Shown here: one piece after another, positions 8,516-17,109 of the stretch
Layout of the letters: the number at the start of each line of letters is the position of its first letter
How positions within the stretch are numbered: position 1 is the first letter of the stretch
Assembly: GCA_913060515.1 (NCBI GenBank)
Contig: CAJXRZ010000011.1
Span: forward strand, 1-64,000
Direction: 5' to 3'
Source of the DNA: an uncultured Pseudomonadota bacterium
GTDB taxonomy: Bacteria > Myxococcota_A > UBA796 > CAJQPC01
Length of the DNA: 64,000 nt
Notes under the pieces: generated by a model
Databases searched by the model: none
The model's input: the letters and a program-made list of their open reading frames with translations, nothing else
Told to the model about the DNA's origin: nothing
Position numbers and translations under genes: made by a program

Positions 8516-9574
8516 ATGATCGCGCACTACCTCGACCACTATGCCGACGCCCGAGCCGACTTCCTCCAGAAGGGGAAGGCTCTGGGTGCCAAGACTTGGG
8601 CGCTGCCCATCGCCGCCACGGGCCCAGAGGGTCTGGCGCTGAGCATCGACATCGCCTGGCTTGGCCCGCCCAAGGCCAAACGAGCGCTGCTTCACTGCTC
8701 CGGACTGCACGGCATCGAGGGGGTCTGCGGCTCTGCGATCCAGCGCGCACTGATGGAGAAGCTGCCCGAGCTTCCCCCGGACACCGCCTTGATCCTTGTG
8801 CACGCGATGAACCCCTACGGCTGGGCATGGCGCCGTCGGGTCAACGAGTCCAACGTGGATCTGAACCGGAACTTCTTGGCCCCGGACCGCCCATACGAAG
8901 GCGCACCCGAGGGCTACGCCAAGATGGACGCGCTGCTCAATCCACCCTCGCCCCCCTCTGCGGATCTCTACTACCCACGGGCCGCGTGGTCGGTCTTGCG
9001 CCACGGCTTCAACGCCATGAAGCAAGCGGTCGTAGGGGGGCAGTACGCCTTCCCGAAGGGCCTGTTCTTCGGCGGCACACAGCTCGAGGAGGGCCCCGCA
9101 GCCTACAGCGCCTGGGTCAGTGACAACCTCCAGGATTTGGAGCGCCTGGTGGTCCTCGACATTCACACCGGGCTCGGGCCTCCGGCCTACGACACTCTGC
9201 TGGTCGATGTGCCAGCGCGCTCCCCCCAAGAGGCCACCTTGGCCAAGGCCTTCCAACACGAAGTGGTGCCCTGGGACCCGGATGCGGGCGTGGCCTATGC
9301 CATCGAAGGCGCCCACATGAGCCTGTACGAGCGCCTGCTCACCGCCCGCACCGACACGGTGACACAGGAGTTTGGAACACGAAAATCCCTCGCCGTGCTC
9401 AAGGCCCTGCGCGAGGAGAACCGCCTACACCTGCACGGGCGGCCCGCCCTCGACCACCCTGCGAAAGTGGGAATGCTGGAGACCTTTGCCCCCACCGCCA
9501 AGGCATGGCGCCGTGAGGTCTTGGAGCGCGGACTTCGGGTCGCAAATCAGGCGCTGGGGCTGCTCAAGGACTGA
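8516..9574 (+). CDS. M14-type zinc peptidase, DUF2817 family
   Basis: A 352-residue protein with the marks of the DUF2817 branch of M14 zinc carboxypeptidases. Zinc ligands are expected in SGLHGIEG (His and Glu) and in VVLDIHTGLG (His). MNPYGWAWRRRVNESNVDLN and LNRNF form the substrate-binding block. No signal peptide is visible, so it probably acts in the cytoplasm. The substrate is not known for the family. The gene is divergent from the LPS glycosyltransferase operon and its 3' end overlaps the convergent NUDIX gene by 28 bases. The ribosome-binding site before ATG 8516 is weak. Confidence 0.85.
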   Translation: MIAHYLDHYADARADFLQKGKALGAKTWALPIAATGPEGLALSIDIAWLGPPKAKRALLHCSGLHGIEGVCGSAIQRALMEKLPELPPDTALILVHAMNPYGWAWRRRVNESNVDLNRNFLAPDRPYEGAPEGYAKMDALLNPPSPPSADLYYPRAAWSVLRHGFNAMKQAVVGGQYAFPKGLFFGGTQLEEGPAAYSAWVSDNLQDLERLVVLDIHTGLGPPAYDTLLVDVPARSPQEATLAKAFQHEVVPWDPDAGVAYAIEGAHMSLYERLLTARTDTVTQEFGTRKSLAVLKALREENRLHLHGRPALDHPAKVGMLETFAPTAKAWRREVLERGLRVANQALGLLKD

Positions 9575-10092
9575 AGCTTGGCCAGAAAGTCGGCCAGAAA
9601 AGGATCCGTGGGCTCGGGCAGCGCCTCTCGGTGGAACCAGCGCGCCTGAGCAAACTCCTCCCCGTCGAAGGCCAAGGCCGCATGCCGGTCTCCGGAAAAG
9701 GCGAACCACAGGCTCACGTCGACATGACTGGGCGCAGCCCCGACCGTCTCGGTCCACGTCAACAACACCGGATCGGCCCAGGCCAGCTCCAGTGACAGGC
9801 CCAGCTCCTCCCTGAGCTCCCGCTTCGCGGCCTGTAGCGGCGCTTCATCGGCGTCCACGTGGCCCCCAGTCGGCAACCACCTTCCAGCGGAGCGGTGAGC
9901 CACCAGCAAAACCCAGGGTCCATCCACGACCGCCGAATAGCAGACCAAGTGTGGGGAGGGCGTGCCGGGCTTGACCCGTCGGATCAACGGACCACCCGAG
10001 TCCACCCAGGCCAGTGCCCGCTCCAGGACCTCCGCTTCCCAAGGCAGCACGGAGGGGACCCGCAGCAGACTCTCTCGGATCGCGCCCCTCAC
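9547..10092 (-). CDS. NUDIX hydrolase
   Basis: A 181-residue NUDIX-fold pyrophosphohydrolase. The Nudix box is complete: G-H-V-D-A-D-E, seven residues, then RELREELGL, giving the GX5EX7REUXEEXGU pattern that binds Mg and the diphosphate. About 50 extra residues precede the domain. The chosen start is GTG at 10092, whose GTGA overlaps the stop of the upstream outer-membrane protein gene, so the two are probably coupled. The substrate cannot be read from the sequence. Longer starts would lie inside the neighbouring gene. Confidence 0.85.
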   Translation of the reverse strand: MRGAIRESLLRVPSVLPWEAEVLERALAWVDSGGPLIRRVKPGTPSPHLVCYSAVVDGPWVLLVAHRSAGRWLPTGGHVDADEAPLQAAKRELREELGLSLELAWADPVLLTWTETVGAAPSHVDVSLWFAFSGDRHAALAFDGEEFAQARWFHREALPEPTDPFLADFLAKLQSLSSPSA

Positions 10093-11183
10093 TCCTCTGC
10101 CTCCCGCACGCTTCCTTCCACCTGGCCGCTCTCCCAGAACCCCAAGGTCAGCCAGTTCACGTTGGTGAATCCCGCCGCGCGATCCACGGCGAACTCCAAA
10201 GCCAGATCGCGCTCCCAGGGCCCGACAGAGATCGGGATCACACGCATCTCCAGACCGGCTGTGCCGTGCCAGTTTCCTGTGAGCTGCTCCAGTCGGCTGG
10301 CCTCGCGCCATGTGCCCGAGCGAACGCGCAGGCGGTGTTCGATCACCTCGACCTCCAGGCCCATCCTGGGCGAGATGGTCAGGTTTCTTCCTTGCTCCAC
10401 CCACTCATTGCTGGGCACGTAGAGGTTCTCGATCGCACCGGCGTCGTCCACCGGTCCCTCAAAGACCATGTCCACGGCCAAGCGCATCGGGACAGGCTTG
10501 GGCCACGGCGCGATGAAAACCCGTGACAATCCGAATCCGAACTCCCAAGGTGCAACCGCCACATCTGGCGCATCGTAGCTGGCAGTCATCGCTGGAGCGA
10601 GCACCCGACTTCGGTAGCTGAACCCCACGTTGACCCCCTCATCCAAGGCGGTGACCAGGTAGCCCACCTGCCAGCCCACCCCGGCGTAGTTCAGATCCGG
10701 CTGACCCGGACGCTGAATGGACGCGGAGACCGTGCGCAGGCCCACCCCCAAGGCACCGGTACGCAGCTGGACACCGCTCGTCAGGTGGCCTTCGGTGAAG
10801 AGAAGCTGACCATCCGCGCTGCTGTCTTGAAGGGTGGTGATCACCAAGCCCACGCCCACCCGCTTGTAGCGACCAGCCAATCCCACATCCAAGCGGTTCT
10901 CCACCCAGCTCTCGGCCAGGCGCTGATCCTCCAAGCCCGTCAGCACGAGCGCAGAGGACAGTGAGAGCACACCGGTCAGCCCAAATTTCCCCTGATGTTC
11001 CTTACGAACCGCGGGGGCAGCCGGATTGAAGAACACACCCTTGGCCCCATTGGCAAAGGCCATGCCTGCGCTGCCCATTGCCATGGACTCGGCAGAGGTC
11101 ACCGGCACCCTGCGGCTCAGCTCGAGCTGCAGCGGCTCTTGGGCCTGCGCGGCGCCCGCGAGGAGAAGGCCAAGGATCAGCAC
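10089..11183 (-). CDS. Outer-membrane beta-barrel protein, PorV/UPF0164-like
   Basis: A 364-residue protein with a signal peptide ending at AAQA-QEP. Soon after comes AMGSAGMAFANGAKGVFFNPA, split here as a hallmark of the FadL/PorV/UPF0164 barrel group, in which a Gly-rich stretch ends in an NPA motif. The rest alternates hydrophobic and polar residues as expected for beta strands. GTG 11183 is preferred over GTG 11189 because AAGGAG sits 5 bases upstream of it. The gene is followed directly by the NUDIX gene. Transport substrate and partners are unknown. Confidence 0.72.
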   Translation of the reverse strand: MLILGLLLAGAAQAQEPLQLELSRRVPVTSAESMAMGSAGMAFANGAKGVFFNPAAPAVRKEHQGKFGLTGVLSLSSALVLTGLEDQRLAESWVENRLDVGLAGRYKRVGVGLVITTLQDSSADGQLLFTEGHLTSGVQLRTGALGVGLRTVSASIQRPGQPDLNYAGVGWQVGYLVTALDEGVNVGFSYRSRVLAPAMTASYDAPDVAVAPWEFGFGLSRVFIAPWPKPVPMRLAVDMVFEGPVDDAGAIENLYVPSNEWVEQGRNLTISPRMGLEVEVIEHRLRVRSGTWREASRLEQLTGNWHGTAGLEMRVIPISVGPWERDLALEFAVDRAAGFTNVNWLTLGFWESGQVEGSVREAEE

Positions 11184-11247
11184 CGGCACTCCTTTGATCC
11201 GGATTGGTTGACACAGGATGCCCAGCGGTTAGCTGTGCGGCGGCTTT

Positions 11248-11322
11248 GGCGACGTGGCCAAGTGGTAAGGCAATGGTTTGCAAAACCATGTATCACCGGT
11301 TCGACTCCGGTCGTCGCCTCCA
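11248..11322 (+). tRNA. tRNA-Cys (GCA)
   Basis: A full cloverleaf. The acceptor stem GGCGACG/CGTCGCC pairs perfectly, the anticodon stem ATGGT/ACCAT holds the loop TTGCAAA with anticodon GCA, and the T-loop is GGTTCGACTCC. The discriminator base is T, as expected for tRNA-Cys, and CCA is encoded. A strong terminator follows directly. Confidence 0.96.
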
Positions 11323-11324
11323 TC

Positions 11325-11351
11325 GGCCCCCACTTGTTGGGGGCCTTTTTT
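11325..11351 (+). terminator. Rho-independent terminator after tRNA-Cys
   Basis: An 8-base stem GGCCCCCA/TGGGGGCC with a 5-base loop is followed by six T residues. Confidence 0.92.
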
Positions 11352-11455
11352 CTTCCTTGAGACATTTGCACCTCTGGGTGCCCACGAGGGGATCCTTGCG
11401 CGATGTTTCGCCTCTGGCGGAATAGGCAGCGCAGCACACCCGGGGCGTCTCTCGC

Positions 11456-11461
11456 TACTTT
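11456..11461 (+). promoter_or_regulatory. Candidate -10 box of the exbB operon
   Basis: TACTTT in CTCGCTACTTTG lies 27 bases before the GTG start of exbB and resembles the GCTAC-type -10 boxes seen before several other genes here. No convincing -35 was found. Confidence 0.25.
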
Positions 11462-11482
11462 GCCGGGCACGTAGGAGTCTGA

Positions 11483-12136
11483 GTGGATCTCGAACAGAAG
11501 ATGTTGGACTTTGCCCTGCTCGGCGCAGGGTGGGTCATGTGGCTGCTGGTGGCGCTCTCGGTGCTCTGTGTGGGCGTCGCGATCGAGCGCGCGATCTTCC
11601 TGATGCGCAACACCAGCCCAGCGGACAAGCTCCAAGCGGCGATCAACGCATTCCTCACCAAGGGCGACAAGTCCGGGTTTAAGAAGGAACTCGATGCCAT
11701 GACCGGCGTCGAAGCGCGCGTTCTGGCAGCCGGTGTCGAGGCCGCAGAAGACAACAGCGATGCCGCCGAAGAGGCCATCGCAGGCAACATCATCTTCGAG
11801 AAGGAGAAGATGTCCCGGGGCCTGATCGTGCTCGGCTCCACCGGCTCCAACGCGCCCTTTGTTGGCCTGCTCGGGACCGTGCTCGGCATCATCAAGGCCT
11901 TCGCCGACCTGGCCGTCGCCAACGAGGCCAGCACCGCCGTCATGGCGGGCATCTCCGAGGCGCTCGTAGCGACCGCCATTGGCCTCTTGGTCGCCATCCC
12001 TGCTGTGGTGCTCTTCAACTTCTTCCAGTCCAAGAACAAGAGCATCCTGGCCCGCGTCGAGAGCCTCTCTCACCTCATCCTCGCCCGCGTGAAGGCCGAC
12101 CAGGGCAAGGGCCTTCTGGCCCAGAAGGAGGCCTGA
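11483..12136 (+). CDS. exbB: ExbB/TolQ/MotA family proton channel protein
   Basis: A 217-residue inner-membrane protein that with ExbD forms the proton-driven motor energising TonB. Three membrane segments are visible: about 13-38, a second about 113-140 with the GSTGSNAPFVGLLGTVLGII signature, and a third about 155-185. The cytoplasmic loop between the first two is charged. The start is GTG 11483 with AGGAG five bases upstream. It is followed one base after its stop by exbD and then tonB, which supports an Exb rather than a Tol or Agl assignment. A TolQ/AglR role cannot be excluded from sequence alone. Confidence 0.88.
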   Translation: MDLEQKMLDFALLGAGWVMWLLVALSVLCVGVAIERAIFLMRNTSPADKLQAAINAFLTKGDKSGFKKELDAMTGVEARVLAAGVEAAEDNSDAAEEAIAGNIIFEKEKMSRGLIVLGSTGSNAPFVGLLGTVLGIIKAFADLAVANEASTAVMAGISEALVATAIGLLVAIPAVVLFNFFQSKNKSILARVESLSHLILARVKADQGKGLLAQKEA

Positions 12137-12137
12137 G

Positions 12138-12602
12138 TTGGCCGGTTCGCTCGGGGGCGGTGATGACGAGATCATCTCCGCGATCAACGTCACGCCTTTG
12201 GTGGACATCACCCTGGTGGTGCTGATCATCTTCATGGTGACCGCTGTGGACATCGCCAAGAGCTCCATCCAGGTCAAGCTCCCAGAGGCCGCCACGGGCG
12301 CAGCCTCCGAGAACATCTCCCTGGGCCTGCAACTGCAAGCCGATGGCACCCTGACCATCGACGGGAACGAGGTGAGCGAGCAGGGACTTCGCGCCGCCAT
12401 TGCCCAAGCCAAGGCCGAAGCGGACGCCGAAGGCAACGACGTGATCTGCCTCATCGCCGCGGACGAGAACGTTCCCCACAAGCGTTTCATCTGGCTGCTG
12501 GACTTGGTGCGCCAAGAAGGCGTGGCCAACTACGCGATCAACATCGACCCCATGGCCGTGCAGAGCGGCGAGGCCATGAAGCCCCTGCCTCAGGACCCTT
12601 GA
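12138..12602 (+). CDS. exbD: ExbD/TolR family biopolymer transport protein
   Basis: A 154-residue protein with a short cytoplasmic N-terminus, one membrane helix (about 18-38) and a periplasmic domain. The helix carries the conserved proton-carrying Asp23 in INVTPLVDITL. The start is TTG 12138, with AAGGAGG six bases upstream overlapping the end of exbB. It forms the stator with ExbB. Only one ExbD/TolR is present here, whereas the Myxococcus AglRQS motor has two TolR-type subunits. Confidence 0.88.
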   Translation: MAGSLGGGDDEIISAINVTPLVDITLVVLIIFMVTAVDIAKSSIQVKLPEAATGAASENISLGLQLQADGTLTIDGNEVSEQGLRAAIAQAKAEADAEGNDVICLIAADENVPHKRFIWLLDLVRQEGVANYAINIDPMAVQSGEAMKPLPQDP

Positions 12603-13373
12603 GTGCGTTCCCCCCTCGGCCCCCCGGTTCCCCTCTGGCGACGCCTCGCTGGCAACAGCACGGCGCTGGGGGTCTCCGTGGGTTTTCACATCCTACTCGG
12701 CATCTACCTGCTCAAGGATCGCGTCAGCGAGGAGCAGGTTGAGCAGTGGGTGGAGATGGCCATCATCAAGCAGCCGCCGCCCCCCGAGCCGGAGCCGGAG
12801 CCGGAGCCGGAGGTGGTGGAGGTAGAGCCTGAGCCGGTCAAGCCAAAGCCAAAGCCAAAGCCAATCGAAGAGCCGGTGGACTTCAAAGAGACCGTCGACG
12901 AGCCACCTCCTGACCAGCCGCCGCCCGACAAGCCGCGACCCAGACGGATCGTGCAGGGCATGAGCGCCAACTCCTTCGCCGAGGGCGCGGGCACAGGGTT
13001 CGACGCCAACGCAGGGACCTCTTTGGGCGTCGCCCAGAGCGATCAGAAGATGGAGATCGATGATGCCAAGGAGTGGACGAGTCTGCCCTACGCCTCGGTC
13101 ACGGTTCGGCCCAAGCTTCGAAACTTCCCTCCCATCCAAGTAACCCAAGAAGCAATGGATGAGGGTGTGACCGGAAAGTGGAAGATCTCCATGACCATTG
13201 ACGAGAACGGCAGAGTCAAAGAAGTGAAGATCCCAAAGGCCATCGGCTACGGCCTAGACAAGGCTTGTCGCGATGCTTGGATGGCTTCGCGTTGGAAACC
13301 AGGCGAGAAGGACGGAACCCCCGTCACAGTCACTGGAATTCCCGGCGTCTGCGAGATCAAGGCTTTGGACTAA
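12603..13373 (+). CDS. tonB: TonB family energy transducer
   Basis: A 256-residue TonB. An N-terminal membrane anchor (about 18-37) is followed by a periplasmic Pro-rich spacer of Glu-Pro and Lys-Pro repeats (about 58-120). The C-terminal TonB domain (about 165-256) contains GVTGKWKISMTIDENGRVKE, the usual strand pair that contacts receptor TonB boxes. GTG 12603 abuts the exbD stop. Immediately downstream is a TonB-dependent receptor, so this system is probably dedicated to that receptor. Confidence 0.88.
   Translation: MRSPLGPPVPLWRRLAGNSTALGVSVGFHILLGIYLLKDRVSEEQVEQWVEMAIIKQPPPPEPEPEPEPEVVEVEPEPVKPKPKPKPIEEPVDFKETVDEPPPDQPPPDKPRPRRIVQGMSANSFAEGAGTGFDANAGTSLGVAQSDQKMEIDDAKEWTSLPYASVTVRPKLRNFPPIQVTQEAMDEGVTGKWKISMTIDENGRVKEVKIPKAIGYGLDKACRDAWMASRWKPGEKDGTPVTVTGIPGVCEIKALD
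12780..12870 (+). repeat. In-gene repeat encoding Pro-Glu then Pro-Lys tracts
   Basis: Tandem GAGCCG units followed by AAGCCA units encode the stiff EP/KP spacer of TonB. The short-period repeat could change length by slippage. Confidence 0.7.
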
Positions 13374-13376
13374 ACA

Positions 13377-16019
13377 ATGCTGTTCCTACTCTCCCTACTC
13401 GTCCTCTCTCCAAGCGCGAAAGCACAAGACGACAGCGCAAGCAGCGCCGCGCCAGCGGCAGGTCCGGTGGAGGAGGAAGAGGTCCTTCCGCTGACCAAGA
13501 TGCCCGAGCTCGTCGACCTCGTTCAGGCGCCCTACCCAGAGGAGGCAAAGCAAGCCGAGATCGAGGGCAGCGTCCTCCTGCTCATCGAGATCGGCGTAGA
13601 CGGAAAGGTCTCCTACGTCGAGGTGCTCGAGGAGCCCGGCTACGGACTAGGGGAGGCCGCCGTTCAAGCCATCCAGGCCAGCACCTTCTCGCCCGCAGAA
13701 GACGCCAACGGTCCCACGGTGGTCGCCCTGGAGTTCAACTATGGCTTCGTCCTAGACGCCGCCGCCATCGACGATGCCGTTCCGGAAGAGCCCATAGAAC
13801 CTGAAGTGCTACCCGTCACATTCGAGGGTCAAGTTCTGGAGTTGGCTACGCGCGCCGAGCTGGACGAGATGACCGTCATCGTTCTGGGAACCGACTTCTC
13901 GGCTACCACCGACAACGAAGGACGCTTCGAGATCCGCGGGCTGCCTCCTGGCAGCTACCAGGTCGCCGTCGTTCGACCAGGGTGGGCCGAGAAGGAGCTG
14001 GAGCTCACCATCGAGGAGGGCTTGGTCAGCAGCGCAGAGATCTGGGTACGCAACGAGTCCTACGGCCAGAACACAGTGGTCGGCGTCTACCGCAAGGACA
14101 AAGACGAGATCACCACCCGGACCATCTCCATGTCCGAGGCCAAGAAGATCCCGGGGACCTTCGGCGACCCCATCCGCGTCATTCAGAACCTCCCCGGAGC
14201 CGGCCGCGCGCCCTTCTCCTCGGGCCTGCTCATCATCCGCGGCGCCAACCCAGAAGATAGCGGCGTCTACATCGACGGCATCCGCATTCCCTACGTCTAC
14301 CACTTGGGTGGATTCGTCTCGGTCATCAACCCCGAGATGATCCAGAGCGTCGACTACCTGCCTGGCTCCTATGGCGTGCAGTACGGACGCAGCACGGGTG
14401 GGGCAGTGGATGTGACCACCAAGAAGGAGTCCCCCGAGCAGGACCGAATTGTTTGGTCCACCGACCTCTTGGACTCCGGTGGCCTCTACGAGGGCAGACT
14501 GGGCAAGGATGACCAGCACCACGTCGCTGTGGCCGCGCGCCGCTCCTACGTCGACGTGGTCCTCCGCCCCTTCCAAAAGAACCGACCCTTCAGCGCCAAC
14601 CCGGTCTGGTACGACTACCAGCTCCGCTACAGCTACCACGGCTTTGAGAAGACCCAGGTCAGCTTCTTCCTCTTCGGCTTCGACGACAAGCTGCTCGTCA
14701 CCACCGACGATGGCGTGTCCCAGAGCAGCGACCAGGACGCCCAGGGCGATCTGAGCACCCACCAGTTCACCCACCGCCTCCAAGGCAAGATTGAACACGA
14801 GATCAGCGACACCCTGAGCGTCCGCGTGATGCCCAGCTTCGGCGTGGACTACCAGTACCTGGGACTGGGTCAGTCCTTCCAGCTGGACCAGACCCTCTGG
14901 CTCAGCGAGATCCGCGCCGAGCTCCCCTGGAAGCCCAACGACCACGTCGAGGTCATCCCCGGCCTGGACTTGATTGGCGGCTGGTGGAACTTCCAGACCG
15001 AGCTGCCTTTCAACCCGGACAGCTTCGTCGAGTACGACCCCCTGGCCGAGCGCGAGGCCTTCAAGATCGAAGACGAGGGCACCGGCTGGGGACCCGACCT
15101 GTACCTCAAGGCCAACCTGCGCCCCTTCAAGGATCTGGACCGCCTCTACGTGCAGCCGGGAATTCGCTTCTCCGTCTACTCGATCAGCGACCAGTTCACG
15201 GCCACAGCTTGGGACCCTCGGCTCTCCTTCAAGGGCCGCGTCGCAAAGAACACCTACATCAAGGGCGCCACCGGTCTGTACACCCAGCCGCCCCAGTTCT
15301 TTGAGTCCTACGCCCCGGGCACCAACGACTACAACCCCGACTTCGAGAAGGCCTGGGCCAGCTCTCTGGGTCTGGAACAGCAGATCAAGCCCGGCCTGAA
15401 CCTCGAGACCGAGGGCTTCTACAAGGAGCTCTCGGACCTCATCGTCAACAACCGGGACTTCCAAGAGATCGGCGACATCCCCTACACAAACGAGGGGGCC
15501 GGCGAGATCTACGGCTTCGAGGTCATGCTGCGACAAGACCCGATCAACAACGTCTTCGGCTGGGTCAGCTACACCTGGAGCCAGAGCTGGCGTCAGGACT
15601 ACGAGGACAGCGACCGCTACCTCTACGACTTCGACCAGACCCACATCATGACCGCACTGGCCGGCGTAAAGCTCCCGTACCAGTTCGAGGTCAGCGGACG
15701 CGTTCAGTACGTCACCGGCACGCCATACACACCCTACTCGGGCGCCTTCTACGACGCCGACTTGGACTCGTGGACCCCCTACTCCACCGGCAAGCGGAAT
15801 ACCGACCGCCTGGGTGCCTACACCGCCGTCGACCTGCGCGCCGAGAGGGCCTTCACCTTCAAGCACTGGCGCATGTTGGCCTACGTAGACTTCCTGAATG
15901 TCTACCGTGGAGACAACCCAGAGTTCCGTCTCTACAACTACGACTACACCGACTACGTCGACGTCCGCGGCTTGCCCTTCTTGCCCTCACCGGGCGTTGA
16001 GTTGGAGTTCTACCTGTGA
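13377..16019 (+). CDS. TonB-dependent receptor with N-terminal TonB-like domain
   Basis: An 880-residue outer-membrane receptor. After a signal peptide (cut near AKA-QDD) there is a TonB C-terminal-like domain at about 45-125 (YPEEAKQAEIEGSVLLLIEI then GVDGKVSYVEV), then a carboxypeptidase-regulatory-like domain at about 145-225 (TTDNEGRFEIRGLPPGSYQV). Next come the plug (about 240-350, with LLIIRGANPEDSGVYIDGIR) and a beta-barrel to the C-terminus. A domain of the energy transducer fused to its receptor is unusual. Downstream of tonB by 3 bases, without an obvious ribosome-binding site. The ligand is not evident. Oar-like receptors of Myxococcota are the nearest type I can name. Confidence 0.88.
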   Translation: MLFLLSLLVLSPSAKAQDDSASSAAPAAGPVEEEEVLPLTKMPELVDLVQAPYPEEAKQAEIEGSVLLLIEIGVDGKVSYVEVLEEPGYGLGEAAVQAIQASTFSPAEDANGPTVVALEFNYGFVLDAAAIDDAVPEEPIEPEVLPVTFEGQVLELATRAELDEMTVIVLGTDFSATTDNEGRFEIRGLPPGSYQVAVVRPGWAEKELELTIEEGLVSSAEIWVRNESYGQNTVVGVYRKDKDEITTRTISMSEAKKIPGTFGDPIRVIQNLPGAGRAPFSSGLLIIRGANPEDSGVYIDGIRIPYVYHLGGFVSVINPEMIQSVDYLPGSYGVQYGRSTGGAVDVTTKKESPEQDRIVWSTDLLDSGGLYEGRLGKDDQHHVAVAARRSYVDVVLRPFQKNRPFSANPVWYDYQLRYSYHGFEKTQVSFFLFGFDDKLLVTTDDGVSQSSDQDAQGDLSTHQFTHRLQGKIEHEISDTLSVRVMPSFGVDYQYLGLGQSFQLDQTLWLSEIRAELPWKPNDHVEVIPGLDLIGGWWNFQTELPFNPDSFVEYDPLAEREAFKIEDEGTGWGPDLYLKANLRPFKDLDRLYVQPGIRFSVYSISDQFTATAWDPRLSFKGRVAKNTYIKGATGLYTQPPQFFESYAPGTNDYNPDFEKAWASSLGLEQQIKPGLNLETEGFYKELSDLIVNNRDFQEIGDIPYTNEGAGEIYGFEVMLRQDPINNVFGWVSYTWSQSWRQDYEDSDRYLYDFDQTHIMTALAGVKLPYQFEVSGRVQYVTGTPYTPYSGAFYDADLDSWTPYSTGKRNTDRLGAYTAVDLRAERAFTFKHWRMLAYVDFLNVYRGDNPEFRLYNYDYTDYVDVRGLPFLPSPGVELEFYL

Positions 16020-16924
16020 TCACGCTGACGCTGCTGCTGATGGGCTGCGAGATCAACCAGCTCGCCCGCCCCACCCTCGTGGACCGCGCCCGCATCTTGG
16101 GCGTGGCCTCAGAGCCTGCTGAGCCCGCGCCAGGAGATCAGGTCACTCTGACCTCGCTGGCGGTGGATCCTGAAGAAGGCATCGGAGCGGTCACCTGGTT
16201 CGGCTGCGTCTTGGAAGAGAGCAGCGGCTTTGGATGCTCCTTGGACTCCGAGAAGCTCGAAGAGCTCTTCGCGATGGACTTGGAGAGCATGACCCCCGAA
16301 GAGCAAGCGGACTGGTTCGAGCAGGTCCAAGCCGCTGGCTTCATCGGTGTTGAGCCCGACCTGCCCCCCAGCTTTACTGTTCCAGTGGATCTTCTTGACG
16401 GACTCAGTGAGGAAGAAGCCATCGAGGGGAAAAACTATTTGTTCACCCTCTCGGCGCTCCCCGGCGAAGGAAATCTGGACGCCTTGGATCTGGAAGCGGA
16501 GGGTGACAGCCAGGCCGAAACGGGTCTGAAGCGCATGCCCGTTTCACTGAACCCCAGCCCGAACCAGAACCCGGTGATCGCATCCGTGGAGCTGGATGGG
16601 ACCTTCGCGGTGCAGGATCAAGACACGCTCCGGGTCCAAGCCGGACAGACCTACACCTTCGTGATGACACTCACCGAAGAGTCGGTAGAAAGCTACACAT
16701 TCGTGAACAGCGAAGGCATCGTCGAGGACAGAACGGAGCAACCCTACGTGAGCTTCTACGCCACTGGCGGGAACTTCTTTCAGGAAGTGAGCCTCTACCC
16801 CTACCTGGAGGCCCAGTGGACCGCGCCGGTGGATCCCGAGACATCCGAGCACAACCTCTGGCTTGTTCTTCGCGACCGTCGCGGCGGAATGGCCTGGGTC
16901 AGTTTGAATCTAATCGTCGAATAG
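16016..16924 (+). CDS. Putative lipoprotein of the TonB receptor operon
   Basis: A 302-residue protein whose N-terminus MITLTLLLMGC is a short lipobox signal (Cys 11). The mature part is acidic and appears to contain Ig-like or cadherin-like beta segments (PNQNPVIASVELDGTFAVQD). The start is GTG 16016, whose GTGA overlaps the receptor stop, so it is coupled to the receptor and may be its surface partner, as SusD-like or other accessory lipoproteins are elsewhere. No named family recognised. Confidence 0.72.
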   Translation: MITLTLLLMGCEINQLARPTLVDRARILGVASEPAEPAPGDQVTLTSLAVDPEEGIGAVTWFGCVLEESSGFGCSLDSEKLEELFAMDLESMTPEEQADWFEQVQAAGFIGVEPDLPPSFTVPVDLLDGLSEEEAIEGKNYLFTLSALPGEGNLDALDLEAEGDSQAETGLKRMPVSLNPSPNQNPVIASVELDGTFAVQDQDTLRVQAGQTYTFVMTLTEESVESYTFVNSEGIVEDRTEQPYVSFYATGGNFFQEVSLYPYLEAQWTAPVDPETSEHNLWLVLRDRRGGMAWVSLNLIVE

Positions 16925-16989
16925 TCCCCACAGGCTCGGCCAGAGATTTCCTTTCACCCCATTTGGAATTCTCGCGACCTGACTTCACA

Positions 16990-17018
16990 TTGACAGCCGC
17001 CTGACAAGCGGCCAAAAG
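16990..17018 (+). promoter_or_regulatory. Candidate promoter before the Glt/Nfs-like cluster
   Basis: A perfect TTGACA at 16990-16995 is followed after 17 bases by CAAAAG, a poor -10. A second possible -10, TATGTT at 17038-17043, has no matching -35. An inverted repeat GCCGC/GCGGC lies between. Confidence 0.25.
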
Positions 17019-17109
17019 GCCTGCACTGCCCCTGTGCTATGTTTCCGCGACCTGAAAACCGCCCCTGCGTGGCTACTGCCCGCGCATGCTGATGTTGGAG
17101 AAGCTGTCC

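Noticed and set aside
8159-9316. A 385-codon minus-strand frame extending into the GT2 gene
   Set aside because: Antisense to the M14 peptidase. The GT2 motifs are in a different frame starting at 8477.
12780-12870. Short tandem repeats as a CRISPR or VNTR array
   Set aside because: They encode the EP/KP spacer of TonB in frame, with no spacers.
13809-15866. A 685-codon minus-strand frame
   Set aside because: Antisense shadow of the TonB-dependent receptor, with no domain or ribosome-binding site.
16990-17043. A full consensus promoter before the first barrel gene
   Set aside because: The perfect TTGACA and the better -10 (TATGTT) are 42 bases apart, so they cannot be one sigma70 promoter. 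Only a weak candidate is kept.
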